Origin: Agrostemma githago
Taxonomy: Eukaryota > Streptophyta > Magnoliopsida > Caryophyllales > Caryophyllaceae
Reading direction: 5' to 3'
Assembly: GCA_958450325.1 (NCBI GenBank)
Contig: OY288254.1
Span: 33,799,577-33,863,576 of the forward strand
Length of the DNA stretch: 64,000 nucleotides
Position numbers and translations under genes: made by a program. The first letter of the stretch is position 1; each line of letters opens with the position of its first letter. Below the pieces are notes generated by a model. It was not told where the DNA came from. It saw only the letters and a list, made by a program, of their open reading frames with translations, and ran no database searches. This document shows, piece by piece, positions 31,225 to 46,200 of this stretch.

Positions 31225-34200
31225 TATCGTGGATGTCATTCAAAGATGGGGCACTGAACCTTAAGAGTAGGGTAATACATAAGACGGGATGGAAAAGGGT
31301 TTAGGGTTGGATTAGGCGGACCCGCTTCGCAGCTCCGCCTAATCCAACCCTAAACCCTTTTCCTTATTCATGGTCACTAAACCCGCAACAAACTGAACCC
31401 TAAGAGGGTATTGGTGAACCCTGTCGTGGATGTGATTCAAAGATGGGGCACTGAACCTTAAGAGTAGGGTACTGCATAAGACGGGACGGAAAATGTATTA
31501 GGGTTGTATTAGGCGGACCCGCTACGCGGCTCCGCCTATTACAACCCTAAACCTTTTACTTATTCAAGGACGGAAAAGGGTTTAGGGTTGGATTAGGCGG
31601 ACCCGCTATGCGGCTCCGCCTAATACCACCCTAAACCTTTTCCTTATTCAAGGTCACTAAACTCGCAAGAAACTGAACCCTAAGAGGGTATTGGTGAACC
31701 CTGTCGTGGATGTGATTCAAAGATGGGGCACTGAACCTTAAGAGTAGGGTAATACATAAGACGGGATGGAAAAGGGTTTAGGGTTGGATTAGGCGGACCC
31801 GCTTCGCAGCTCCGCCTAATCCAACCCTAAACCCTTTTCCTTATTCATGGTCACTAAACCCGCAACAAACTGAACCCTAAGAGGGTATTGGTGAACCCTG
31901 TCGTGGATGTGATTCAAAGATGGGGCACTGAACCTTAAGAGTAGGGTACTGCATAAGACGGGACGGAAAATGTATTAGGGTTGTATTAGGCGGACCCGCT
32001 ACGCGGCTCCGCCTATTACAACCCTAAACCTTTTACTTATTCAAGGACGGAAAAGGGTTTAGGGTTGGATTAGGCGGACCCGCTATGCGGCTCCGCCTAA
32101 TACCACCCTAAACCTTTTCCTTATTCAAGGTCACTAAACTCGCAAGAAACTGAACCCTAAGAGGGTATTGGTGAACCCTGTCGTGGATGTGATTCAAAGA
32201 TGGGGCACTGAACCTTAAGAGTCGGGTACTGCATAAGACGGGACGGAAAAGGGTTTAGGGTTGAATTAGGTGGACCCGCTACGCGGCTCCGCCTAATACA
32301 ACCCTAAACAATTTTCATTATTCAAGGACGGAAAAGGGTTTAGGGTTGGATTAGGCAGATGCGTTTCGCGGCTCCGCCTAATCCAACCCTAAACCCTTTT
32401 CCTTATTCAAGGACGGAAAAGGGTTTAGGGTTGGATTAGGCGGACCCGCTTAGCGGATCCGCCTAATCCAACCCTAAACCCTTTTCCTTATTCAAGGTCA
32501 CTAAACCCGCAAGAAACTGAACCCTAAGAGGGTATTGGTGAACCCTGTCGTGGATGTGATTCAAAGATGGGGCACTGAACCTTAAGAGTAGGGTACTGCA
32601 TAATACGGGACGGAAAAGGGTTTACAGTTGGATTAGGCGGACCCGCTTCGCGGCTCCGTCTAATCCAACCCTAAATCCTTTTCCTTATTCAAGGTCACTA
32701 AACCCGCAAGAAACTGAACCCTAAGAGGGTATTGGTGAACCCTGTCGTGGATGTGATTCAAAGATGGGGCACTGAACCTTAAGAGTAGGGTACTGCATAA
32801 GACGGGACGGAAAAGGGTTTAGGGTTGGATTAGGCGGACCCGCTTCGCGGCTCCGCCTAATCCAACCCTAAACCCTTTTCCTTATTCAAGGTCACTAAAC
32901 CCGCAATAAACTGACCCCTAAGAGGGTATTGGTGGACCCAGTCGTGGATGTGATTCAAAGAGTGGGCACTGAACCTTAAGTGTCGGGTACTGCATAAGAC
33001 GGGACGGAAAAGGGTTTAGGGTTGAATTAGGTGGACCCGCTACGAGGCTCCGCCTAATACAACCCTAAACAATTTTCATTATTCAAGGACGGAAAAGGGT
33101 TTAGGGTTGGATTAGGCGGACGCGCTTCGCGGCTCCGCCTAATCCAACCCTAAACCCTTTTCCTTATTCAAGGTCACTAAACCCGCAACAAACTGAACCC
33201 TAAGAGGGTATTGGTGAACCCTGTCGTGGATGTGATTCAAAGATGGGGCACTGAACCTTAAGAGTAGGGTAATGCATAAGACGGGACGGAAAAGGGTTTA
33301 GGGTTGGATTAGGCGGACCCGCTTCGCAGCTCCGCCTAATCCAACCCTAAACCCTTTTCCTTTTTCATGGTCACTAAACCCGCAACAAACTGAACCCTAA
33401 GAGGGTATTGGTGAACCCTGTCGTGGATGTGATTCAAAGATGGGGCACTGAACCTTAAGAGTAGGGTACTGCATAAGACGTGACGGAAAAGGTATTAGGG
33501 TTGTATTAGGCGGACCCGCTACGCGGCTCCGCCTATTACAACCCTAAACCTTTTACATATTCAAGGACGGAAAAGGGTTTAGGGTTGGATTAGGCGGACC
33601 CGCTATGCGGCTCCGCCTAATACAACCCTAAACCTTTTCCTTATTCAAGGTCACTAAACCCGCAAGAAACTGAACCCTAAGAGGGTATTGGTGAACCCTG
33701 TCGTGGATGTGATTCAAATATGGGGCACTGAACCTTAAGAGTAGGGTACTGCATAAGATGGGACGGAAAAGGGTTTAGGGTTGGATTAGGCGGACCCGCT
33801 TCGCGGCTCCGCCTAATCCAATCCTAAACCCTTTTCCTTATTCAAGGTCACTAAACCCGCAACAAACTGAATCCTAAGAGGGTATTGGTGAACCCTGTCG
33901 TGGATGTGATTCAAAGATGGGGCACTGAACCTTAAGAGTAGGGTACTGCATAAGACGGGACGGAAATGGGTTTAGGGTTGGATTAGGCGGACCCGCTACG
34001 CGGCTCCGCCTAATACAACCCTAAACCCTTTTCCTTATTCAAGGACGGAAAAGGGTTTAGGGTTGGATTAGGCGGACCCGCTTAGCGGATCCGCCTAATC
34101 CAACCCTAAACCCTTTTCCTTATTCAAGGTCACTAAACCCGCAAGAAACTGAACCCTAAGAGAGTATTGGTGAACCCTGTCGTGGATGTGATTCAAAGAT

Positions 34201-37200
34201 GGGGCACTGAACCTTAAGAGTAGGGTAATACATAAGACGGGATGGAAAAGGGTTTAGGGTTGGATTAGGCGGACCCGCTTCGCAGCTCCGCCTAATCCAA
34301 CCCTAAACCCTTTTCCTTATTCATGGTCACTAAACCCGCAACAAACTGAACCCTAAGAGGGTATTGGTGAACCCTGTCGTGGATGTGATTCAAAGATGGG
34401 GCACTGAACCTTAAGAGTTGGGTACTTCATAAGACGGGACGGAAAAGGGTTTAGGGTTAGATTAGGCGGACCCGCTTCGCGGCTCCGCCTAATCCAACCC
34501 TAAACCCTTCTCCTTATTCAAGGTCACTAAACCCGCAACAAACTGAATCCTAAGAGGGTATTGGTGAACCCTGTCGTGGATGTGATTCAAAGATGGGGCA
34601 CTGAACCTTAAGAGTAGGGTACTGCATAAGACGGGACGGAAATGGGTTTAGGGTTGGATTAGGCGGACCCGCTACGCGGCTCCGCCTAATAAAACCCTAA
34701 ACCCTTTTCCTTATTCAAGGACGGAAAAGGGTTTAGGGTTGGATTAGGCGGACCCGCTTAGCGGATCCGCCTAATCCAACCCTAAACCCTTTTCCTTATT
34801 CAAGGTCACTAAACCCGCAAGAAACTGAACCCTAAGAGAGTATTGGTGAACCCTGTCGTGGATGTGATTCAAAGATGGGCCACTGAACCTTAAGAGTAAG
34901 GTACTGCATAATACGGGACGGAAAAGGGTTTAAAGTTGGATTAGGCGGACCCGCTTCGCGGCTCCGTCTAATCCAACCCTAAATCCTTTTCCTTATTCAA
35001 GGTCATTAAACCCGCAAGAAACTGAACCCTAAGAAGGTATTGGTGAACCCGTCGTGGATGTGATTCAAAGATGGGGCACTGAACCTTAAGAGTAGGGTAC
35101 TGCATAAGACGGGACGGAAAAGGGTTTAGGGTTGGATTAGGCGGACCCGCTTCGCGGCTCCGCCTAATCCAACCCTAAACCCTTTTCCTTATTCAAGGTC
35201 ACTAAACCCGCAATAAACTGACCCCTAAGAGGGTATTGGTGAACCCTGTCGTGGATGTGATTCAAAGAGTGGGCACTGAACCTTAAGAGTCGGGTACTGC
35301 ATAAGACGGGACGGAAAAGGGTTTAGGGTTGAATTTGGCGGACCCGCTACGCGGCTCCGCCTAATACAACCCTAAACAATTTTCATTATTCAAGGACGGA
35401 AAAGGGTTTAGGGTTGGATTAGGCGGAGCCGCGAACGCCTAATCCAACCCTAAACCCTTTTCCTTATTCAAGGTCACTAAACCCGCAACAAACTGAACCC
35501 TAAGAGGGTATTGGTGAACCCTGTCGTGGATGTGATTCAAAGATGGGGCACTGAACCTTAAGAGTAGGGTAATGCATAAGACGGGACGGAAAAGGGTTTA
35601 GGGTTGGATTAGGCGGACCCGCTTAGCGGATCCGCCTAATCCAACCCTAAACCCTTTTCCTTATTCAAGGTCACCAAACCCGCAAGAAACTGAACCCTAA
35701 GAGGGTATTGGTGAACCCTGTCGTGGATGTGATTCAAAGATGGGGCACTGAACCTTAAGAGTAGGGTACTGCATAAGACGGGACGGAAAAGGGTTTAGGG
35801 TTGGATTAGGCGGACCCGCTTCGCGGCTCCGCCTAATCCAACCCTAAACCCTTTTCCTTATTCAAGGTCACTAAACCCGCAATAAACTGACCCCTAAGAG
35901 GGTATTGGTGGACCCAGTCGTGGATGTGATTCAAAGAGTGGGCACTGAACCTTAAGAGTCGGGTACTGCATAAGACGGGACGGAAAAGGGTTTAGGGTTG
36001 AATTAGGTGGACCCGCTACGCGGCTCCGCCTAATACAACCCTAAACAATTTTCATTATTCAAGGACGGAAAAGGGTTTAGGGTTGGATTAGGCGGACGCG
36101 CTTCGCGGCTCCGCCTAATCCAACCCTAAACCCTTTTCCTTATTCAAGGTCACTAAACCCGCAACAAACTGAACCCTAAGAGGGTATTGGTGAACCCTGT
36201 CGTGGATGTGATTCAAAGATGGGGCACTGAACCTTAAGAGTAGGGTAATGCATAAGACGGGACGGAAAAGGGTTTAGGGTTGGATTAGACGGACCCGCTT
36301 CGCAGCTCCGCCTAATCCAACCCTAAACCCTTTTCCTTATTCAAGGTCACTAAACCCGCAACAAACTTAACCCTAAGAGGCTATTGGTGAACCCTATCGT
36401 GGATGTCATTCAAAGATGGGGCACTGAACCTTAAGAGTAGGGTAATACATAAGACGGGATGGAAAAGGGTTTAGGGTTGGATTAGGCGGACCCGCTTTGC
36501 AGCTCCGCCTAATCCAACCCTAAACCCTTTTCCTTATTCTTGGTCACTAAACCCGCAACAAACTGAACCCTAAGAGGGTATTGGTGAACCCTGTCGTGGA
36601 TGTGATTCAAAGATGGGGCACTGAACCTTAAGAGTAGGGTACTGCATAAGACGGGACGGAAAAGGTATTAGGGTTGTATTAGGCGGACCCGCTACGCGGC
36701 TCCGCCTATTACAACCTTAAACCTTTTACTTATTCAAGGACGGAAAAGGGTTTAGGGTTGGATTAGGCGGACCCGCTATGCGGCTCCGCCTAATACAACC
36801 CTAAACATTTTCCTTATTCAAGGTCACTAAACCCGCAAGAAACTGAACCCTAAGAGGGTATTGGTGAACCCTGTCGTGGATGTGATTCAAAGATGGGGCA
36901 CTGAACCTTAAGAGTAGGGTACTGCATAAGATGGGACGGAAAAGGGTTTAGGCTTGGATTAGGCGGACCCGCTTCGCGGCTCCGCCTAATCCAATCCTAA
37001 ACCCTTTTCCTTATTCAAGGTCACTAAACCCGCAACAAACTGAACCCTAAGAGAGTATTGGTGAACCCTATCGTGGATGTGATTCAAAGATGGGGCACTG
37101 AAACTTAAGAGTAGGGTAATACATAAGACGGGATGGAAAAGGGTTTAGGGTTGGATTAGGCGGACCCGCTTCGCAGCTCCGCCTAATCCAACCCTAAACC

Positions 37201-40200
37201 CTTTTCCTTATTCATGGTCACTAAACCCGCAACAAACTGAACCCTAAGAGGGTATTGGTGAACCCTGTCGTGGATGTGATTCAAAGATGGGGCACTGAAC
37301 CTTAAGAGTAGGGTACTGCATAAGACGGGACAGAAACGGGTTTAGGGTTGGATTAGGCGGACCCGCTACGCGGCTCCGCCTAATACAACCCTAAACGCTT
37401 TTCCTTATTCAAGGACGGAAAAGGGTTTAGGGTTGGATTAGGCGGACCCGCTTAGCGGATCCGCCTAATCCAACCCTAAACCCTTTTCCTTATTCAAGGT
37501 CACTAAACTCGCAAGAAACTGAACCCTAAGAGAGTATTGGTGAACCCTGTCGTGGATGTGATTCAAAGATGGGCCACTGAACCTTAAGAGTAGGGTACTG
37601 CATAATACGGGACGGAAAAGGGTTTAAAGTTGGATTAGGCAGACCCGCTTCGCGGCTCCGTCTAATCCAACCTTAAATCCTTTTCCTTATTCAAGGTCAT
37701 TAAACCCGCAAGAAACTGAACCCTAAGAAGGTATTGGTGAACCCGTCGTGGATGTGATTCAAAGATGGGGCACTGAACCTTAAGAGTAGGGTACTGCATA
37801 AGACGGGACGGAAAAGGGTTTAGGGTTGGATTAGGCGGACCCGCTTCGCGGCTCCGCCTAATCCAACCCTAAACCCTTTTCCTTATTCAAGGTCACTAAA
37901 CCCGCAATAAACTGACCCCTAAGAGGGTATTGGTGAACCCTGTCGTGGATGTGATTCAAAGAGTGGGAACTGAACCTTAAGAGTCGGGTACTGCATAAGA
38001 CGGGACGGAAAAGGGTTTAGGGTTGAATTTGGCGGACCCGCTTCGCGGCTCCGCCTAATCCAACCCTAAACCCTTTTCCTTATTCAAGGTCACTAAACCC
38101 GCAATAAACTGACCCCTAAGAGGGTATTGGTGGACCCAGTCGTGGATGTGATTCAAAGAGTGGGCACTGAACCTTAAGAGTCGGGTACTGCATAAGACGG
38201 GACGGAAAAGGGTTTAGGGTTGAATTAGGTGGACCCGCTACGCGGCTCCGCCTAATACAACCCTAAACAATTTTCATTATTCAAGGACGGAAAAGGGTTT
38301 GGGGTTGGATTAGGCGGACGCGCTTCGCGGCTCCGCCTAATCCAACCCTAAACCCTTTTCCTTATTCAAGGTCACTAAACCCGCAACAAACTGAACCCTA
38401 AGAGGGTATTGGTGAACCCTGTCGTGGATGTGATTCAAAGATGGGGCACTGAACCTTAAGAGTAGGGTAATGCATAAGACGGGACGGAAAAGGGTTTAGG
38501 GTTGGATTAGGCGGACCCGCTTCGCAGCTCCGCCTAATCCAACCCTAAACCCTTTTCCTTATTCAAGGTCACTAAACCCGCAAGAAACTGAACCCTAAGA
38601 GGGTATTGGTGAACCCTATCGTGGATGTCATTCAAATATGGGGCACTGAACCTTAAGAGTAGGGTAATACATAAGACGGGATGGAAAAGGGTTTAGGGTT
38701 GGATTAGGCGGACCCGCTTCGCAGCTCCGCCTAATCCAACCCTAAACCCTTTTCCTTATTCATGGTCACTAAACCCGCAACAAACTGAACCCTAAGAGGG
38801 TATTGGTGAACCCTGTCGTGGATGTGATTCAAAGAGTGGGCACTGAACCTTAAGAGTCGGGTACTGCATAAGACGGGACGGAAAAGGGTTTAGGGTTGAA
38901 TTTGGCGGACCCGCTTCGCGGCTCCGCCTAATCCAACCCTAAACCCTTTTCCTTATTCAAGGTCACTAAACCCGCAATAAACTGACCCCTAAGAGGGTAT
39001 TGGTGGACCCAGTCGTGGATGTGATTCAAAGAGTGGGCACTGAACCTTAAGAGTCGGGTACTGCATAAGACGGGACGGAAAAGGGTTTAGGGTTGAATTA
39101 GGTGGACCCGCTACGCGGCTCCGCCTAATACAACCCTAAACAATTTTCATTATTCAAGGACGGAAAAGGGTTTAGGGTTGGATTAGGCGGACGCGCTTCG
39201 CGGCTCCGCCTAATCCAACCCTAAACCCTTTTCCTTATTCAAGGTCACTAAACCCGCAACAAACTGAACCCTAAGAGGGTATTGGTGAACCCTGTCGTGG
39301 ATGTGATTCAAAGATGGGGCACTGAACCTTAAGAGTAGGGTAATGCATAAGACGGGACGGAAAAGGGTTTAGGGTTGGATTAGGCGGACCCGCTTCGCAG
39401 CTCCGCCTAATCCAACCCTAAACCCTTTTCCTTATTCAAGGTCACTAAACCCGCAACAAACTGAACCCTAAGAGGGTATTGGTGAACCCTATCGTGGATG
39501 TCATTCAAAGATGGGGCACTGAACCTTAAGAGTAGGGTAATACATAAGACGGGATGGAAAAGGGTTTAGGGTTGGATTAGGCGGACCCGCTTCGCAGCTC
39601 CGCCTAATCCAACCCTAAACCCTTTTCCTTATTCATGGTCACTAAACCCGCAACAAACTGAACCCTAAGAGGGTATTGGTGAACCCTGTCGTGGATGTGA
39701 TTCAAAGATGGGGCACTGAACCTTAAGAGTAGGGTACTGCATAAGACGGGACGGAAAAGGTATTAGGGTTGTATTAGGCGGACCCGCTACGCGGCTCCGC
39801 CTATTACAACCCTAAACCTTTTACTTATTCAAGGACGGAAAAGGGTTTAGGGTTGGATTAGGCGGACCCGCTATGCGGCTCCGCCTAATACAACCCTAAA
39901 CCTTTTCCTTATTCAAGGTCACTAAACCCGCAAGAAACTGAACCCTAAGAGGGTATTGGTGAACCCTGTCGTGGATGTGATTCAAAGATGGGGCACTGAA
40001 CCTTAAGAGTAGGGTACTGAATAAGATGGGACGGAAAAGGGTTTAGGGTTGGATTAGGCGGACCCGCTTCGCGGCTCCGCCTAATCCAATCCTAAACCCT
40101 TTTCCTTATTCAAGGTCACTAAACCCGCAACAAACTGAACCCTAAGAGGGTATTGGTGAACCCTATCGTGGATGTGATTCAAAGATGGGGCACTGAACCT

Positions 40201-43200
40201 TAAGAGTAGGGTAATACATAAGACGGGATGGAAAAGGGTTTAGGGTTGGATTAGGCGGACCCGCTTCGCAGCTCCGCCTAATCCAACCCTAAACCCTTTT
40301 CCTTATTCATGGTCACTAAACCCGCAACAAACTGAACCCTAAGAGGGTATTGGTGAACCCTGTCGTGGATGTGATTCAAAGATGGGGCACTGAACCTTAA
40401 GAGTAGGGTACTTCATAAGACGGGACGGAAAAGGGTTTAGGGTTAGATTAGGCGGACCCACTTCGCGGCTCCGCCTAATCCAACCCTAAACCCTTTTCCT
40501 TATTCAAGGTCACTAAACCCGCAACAAACTGAACCCTAAGAGGGTATTGGTGAACCCTGTCGTGGATGTGATTCAAAGATGGGGCACTGAACCTTAAGAG
40601 TAGGGTACTGCATAAGACGGGACGGAAATGGGTTTACGGTTGGATTAGGCGGACCCGCTACGCGGCTCCGCCTAATACAAGCCTAAACCCTTTTCCTTAT
40701 TCAAGGACGGAAAAGGGTTTAGGGTTGGATTAGGCGGACCCGCTTAGCGGATCCGCCTAATCCAACCCTAAACCCTTTTCCTTATTCAAGGTCACTAAAC
40801 CCGCAAGAAACTGAACCCTAAGAGAGTATTGGTGACCCCTGTCGTGGATGTGATTCAAAGATGGGCCACTGAACCTTAAGAGTAGGGTAATGCATAATAC
40901 GGGACGGAAAAGGGTTTAAAGTTGGATTAGGCGGACCCGCTTCGCGGCTCCGTCTAATCCAACCCTAAATCCTTTTCCTTATTCAAGGTCATTAAACCCG
41001 CAAGAAACTGAACCCTAAGAAGGTATTGGTGAACCCGTCGTGGATGTGATTCAAAGATGGGGCACTGAACCTTAAGAGTAGGGTACTGCATAAGACGGGA
41101 CGGAAAAGGGTTTAGGGTTGGATTAGGCGGACCCGCTTCGCGGCTCCGCCTAATCCAACCCTAAACCCTTTTCCTTATTCAAGGTCACTAAACCCGCAAT
41201 AAACTGACCCCTAAGAGGGTATTGGTGAACCCTGTCGTGGATGTGATTCAAAGAGTGGGCACTGAACCTTAAGAGTCGGGTACTGCATAAGACGGGACGG
41301 AAAAGGGTTTAGGGTTGAATTTGGCGGACCCGCTACGCGGCTCCGCCTAATACAACCCTAAACAATTTTCATTATTCAAGGACAGAAAAGGGTTTAGGGT
41401 TGGATTAGGCGGAGCCGCGAACGCCTAATCCAACCCTAAACCCTTTTCCTTATTCAATGTCACTAAACCCGCAACAAACTGAACCCTAAGAGGGTATTGG
41501 TGAACCCTGTCGTGGATGTGATTCAAAGATGGGGCACTGAACCTTAAGAGTAGGGTAATGCATAAGACGGGACGGAAAAGGGTTTAGGGTTGGATTAGGC
41601 GGACCCGCTATACGGCTCCGCCTAATCCAACCCTAAACCCTATTCCTTAGTCATGGTCACTAAACCCGCAACAAACTGAACCCTAAGAAGGAATTGGTGA
41701 ACCCTGTCGTGGATGTGATTCAAAGATGGGGCACTGAACCTTAAGAGTAGGGTACTGCATAAGATGGGACGGAAAAGGGTTTAGGGTTGGATTAGGCGGA
41801 CCCGCTTCGCGGCTCTGCCTAATCCAATCCTAAACCCTTTTCCTTATTCAAGGTCACTAAACCCGCAACAAACTGAACCCTAAGAGGGTATTGGTGAACC
41901 CAATCGTGGATGTGATTCAAAGATGGGGCACTGAACCTTAAGAGTAGGGTACTACATAAGACGGGATGGAAAAGGGTTTAGGGTTGGATTAGGCGGACCC
42001 GCTTCGCAGCTCCGCCTAATCCAACCCTAAACCCTTTTCCTTATTCATGGTCACTAAACCCGCAACAAACTGAACCCTAAGAGGGTATTGGTGAACCCTG
42101 TCGTGGATGTGATTCAAAGATGGGGCACTGAACCTTAAGAGTAGGGTACTGCATAAGACGGGACAGAAAAGGTATTAGGGTTGTATTAGGCGGACCCGCT
42201 ACGCGGCTCCGCCTATTACAACCCTAAACCTTTTCCTTATTCAAGGACGGAAAAGGGTTTAGGGTTGGATTAGGCGGACCCGCTTCTTGGCTCCGCCTAA
42301 TCCAACCCTAAACCCTTTTCCTTATTCAAGGTCACTAAACACGCAAGAAACTGAACCCTAAGAGGGAATTGGTGAACCCTGTCGTGGATGTGATTCAAAG
42401 ATGGGGCACTGAACCTTAAGAGTAGGGTACTTCATAAGACGGGACGGAAAAGGGTTTAGGGTTAGATTAGGCGGACCCGCTTCGCGGCTCCGCCTAATCC
42501 AACCCTAAACCCTTTTCCTTATTCAAGGTCACTAAACCCGCAACAAACTGAACCCTAAGAGGGTATTGGCGAACCCTGTCGTGGATGTGATTCAAAGATG
42601 GGGCACTGAACCTTAAGAATAGGGTACTGCATAAGACGGGACGGAAATGGGTTTAGGGTTGGATTAGGCGGACCCGCTACGCGGCTCCGCCTAATACAAC
42701 CCTAAACCCTTTTCCTTATTCAAGGTCACTAAACCCGCAAGAAATTGAACCCTAAGAGGGTATTGGTGAACCCTGTCGTGGATGTGATTCAAAGATGGGC
42801 CACTGAACCTTAAGAGTAGGGTACTGCGTAATACGGGACGGAAAAGGGTTTACAGTTGGATTAGGCGGACCCGCTTCGCGGCTCCGTCTAATCCAACCCT
42901 AAATCCTTTTCCTTATTCAAGGTCACTAAACCCGCAAGAAACTGAACCCTAAGAGGGTATTGGTGAACCCTGTCGTGGATGTGATTCAAAGATGGGGCAC
43001 TGAACCTTAAGAGTAGGGTACTGCATAAGACGGGACGGAAAAGGGTTTATGGTTGGATTAGGCGGACCCGCTTCGCGGCTCCGCCTAATCCAACCCTAAA
43101 CCCTTTTCCTTATTCAAGGTCACTAAACCCGCAATAAACTGACCCCTAAGAGGGTATTGGTGAACCCTGTCGTGGATGTGATTCAAAGAGTGGGCACTGA

Positions 43201-46200
43201 ACCTTAAGAGTCGGGTACTGCATAAGACGGGACGGAAAAGGGTTTAGGGTTGAATTTGGCGGACCCGCTACGCGGCTCCGCCTAATACAACCCTAAACAA
43301 TTTTCATTATTCAAGGACGGAAAAGGGTTTAGGGTTGGATTAGGCGGAGCCGCGAACGCCTAATCCAACCCTAAACCCTTTTCCTTATTCAAGGTCACTA
43401 AACCCGCAACAAACTGAACCCTAAGAGGGTATTGGTGAACCCTGTCGTGGATGTGACCCAAAGATGGGGCACTGAACCTTAAGAGTAGGGTAATGCATAA
43501 GACGGGACGGAAAAGGGTTTAGGGTTGGATTAGGCGGACCCTCTATACGGCTCCGCCTAATCCAACTCTAAACCCTATTCCTTATTCATGGTCACTAAAC
43601 CCGCAACAAACTGAACCCTAAGAAGGAATTGGTGAACCCTGTCGTGGATGTGATTCAAAGATGGGGCACTGAACCTTAAGAGTAGGGTACTGCATAAGAT
43701 GGGACGGAAAAGGGTTTAGGGTTGGATTAGGCGGACCCGCTTCGCGGCTCTGCCTAATCCAATCCTAAACCCTTTTCCTTATTCAAGGTCACTAAACCCG
43801 CAACAAACTGAACCCTAAGAGGGTATTGGTGAACCCAATCGTGGATGTGATTCAAAGATGGGGCACTGAACCTTAAGAGTAGGGTACTACATAAGACGGG
43901 ATGGAAAAGGGTTTAGGGTTGGATTAGGCGGACCCGCTTCGCAGCTCCGCCTAATCCAACCCTAAACCCTTTTCCTTATTCATGGTCACTAAACCCGCAA
44001 CAAACTGAACCCTAAGAGGGTATTGGTGAACCCTGTCGTGGATGTGATTCAAAGATGGGGCACTGAACCTTAAGAGTAGGGTACTGCATAAGACGGGACA
44101 GAAAAGGTATTAGGGTTGTATTAGGCGGACCCGCTACGCGGCTCCGCCTATTACAACCCTAAACCTTTTCCTTATTCAAGGACGGAAAAGGGTTTAGGGT
44201 TGGATTAGGCGGACCCGCTTCTTGGCTCCGCCTAATCCAACCCTAAACCCTTTTCCTTATTCAAGGTCACTAAACCCGCAAGAAACTGAACCCTAAGAGG
44301 GTATTGGTGAACCCTGTCGTGGATGTGATTCAAAGATGGGGCACTGAACCTTAAGAGTAGGGTACTGCATAAGACGGGACGGAAAAGGGTTTAGGGTTGG
44401 ATTAGGCGGACCCGCTTCGCGGCTCCGCCTAATCCAACCCTAAACCCTTTTCCTTATTCAAGGTCACTAAACCCGCAATAAACTGACCCCTAAGAGGGTA
44501 TTGGTGAACCCTGTCGTGGATGTGATTCAAAGAGTGGGCACTGAACCTTAAGAGTCGGGTACTGCATAAGACGGGACGGAAAAGGGTTTAGGGTTGAATT
44601 TGGCGGACCCGCTACGCGGCTCCGCCTAATACAACCCTAAACAATTTTCATTATTCAAGGACGGAAAAGGGTTTAGGGTTGGATTAGGCGGACGCGCTTC
44701 GCGGCTCCGCCTAATCCAACCCTAAACCCTTTTCCTTATTCAAGGTCACTAAACCCGCAACAAACTGAACCCTAAGAGGGTATTGGTGAACCCTGTCGTG
44801 GATGTGATTCAAAGATGGGGCACTGAACCTTAAGAGTAGGGTACTGCATAAGACGGGACAGAAATGGTATTAGGGTTGTATTAGGCGGACCCGCTACGCG
44901 GCTCCGCCTATTACAACCCTAAACCTTTTCCTTATTCAAGGACGGAAAAGGGTTTAGGGTTGGATTAGGCGGACCCGCTTCTTGGCTCCGCCTAATCCAA
45001 CCCTAAACCCTTTTCCTTATTCAAGGTCACTAAACACGCAAGAAACTGAACCCTAAGAGGGAATTGGTGAACCCTGTCGTTGATGTGATTCAAAGATGGG
45101 GCACTGAACCTTAAGAGTAGGGTACTTCATAAGACGGGACGGAAAAGGGTTTAGGGTTAGATTAGGCGGACCCGCTTCGCGGCTCCGCCTAATCCAACCC
45201 TAAACCCTTTTCCTTATTCAAGGTCACTAAACCCGCAAGAAATTGAACCATAAGAGGGTATTGGTGAACCCTGTCGTGGATGTGATTCAAAGATGGGGCA
45301 CTGAACCTTAAGAGTAGGGTACTGCATAAGACGGGACGGAAAAGGGTTTAGGGTTGGATTAGGCGGACCCGCTTCGCGGCTCCGCCTAATCCAACCCTAA
45401 ACCCTTTTCCTTATTCAAGGTCACTAAACCCGCAATAAACTGACCCCTAAGAGGGTATTGGTGAACCCTGTCGTGGATGTGATTCAAAGAGTGGGCACTG
45501 AACCTTAAGAGTCGGGTACTGCATAAGACGGGACGGAAAAGGGTTTAGGGTTGAATTTGGCGGACCCGCTACGCGGCTCCGCCTAATACAACCCTAAACA
45601 ATTTTCATTATTCAAGGACGGAAAAGGGTTTAGGGTTGGATTAGGCGGAGCCGCGAACGCCTAATCCAACCCTAAACCCTTTTCCTTATTCAAGGTCACT
45701 AAACCCGCAACAAACTGAACCCTAAGAGGGTATTGGTGAACCCTGTCGTGGATGTGACCCAAAGATGGGGCACTGAACATTAAGAGTAGGGTAATGCATA
45801 AGACGGGACGGAAAAGGGTTTAGGGTTGGATTAGGCGGACCCGCTATACGGCTCCGCCTTATCCAACCCTAAACCCTATTCCTTATTCATGGTCACTAAA
45901 CCCGCAACAAACTGAACCCTAAGAAGGAATTGGTGAACCCTGTCGTGGATGTGATTCAAAGATGGGGCACTGAACCTTAAGAGTAGGGTACTGCATAAGA
46001 TGGGACGGAAAAGGGTTTAGGGTTGGAGTAGGCGGACCCGCTTCGCGGCTCTGCCTAATCCAATCCTAAACCCTATTCCTTATTCAAGGTCACTAAACCC
46101 GCAACAAACTGAACCCTAAGAGGGTATTGGTGAACCCAATCGTGGATGTGATTCAAAGATGGGGCACTGAACCTTAAGAGTAGGGTACTACATAAGACGG

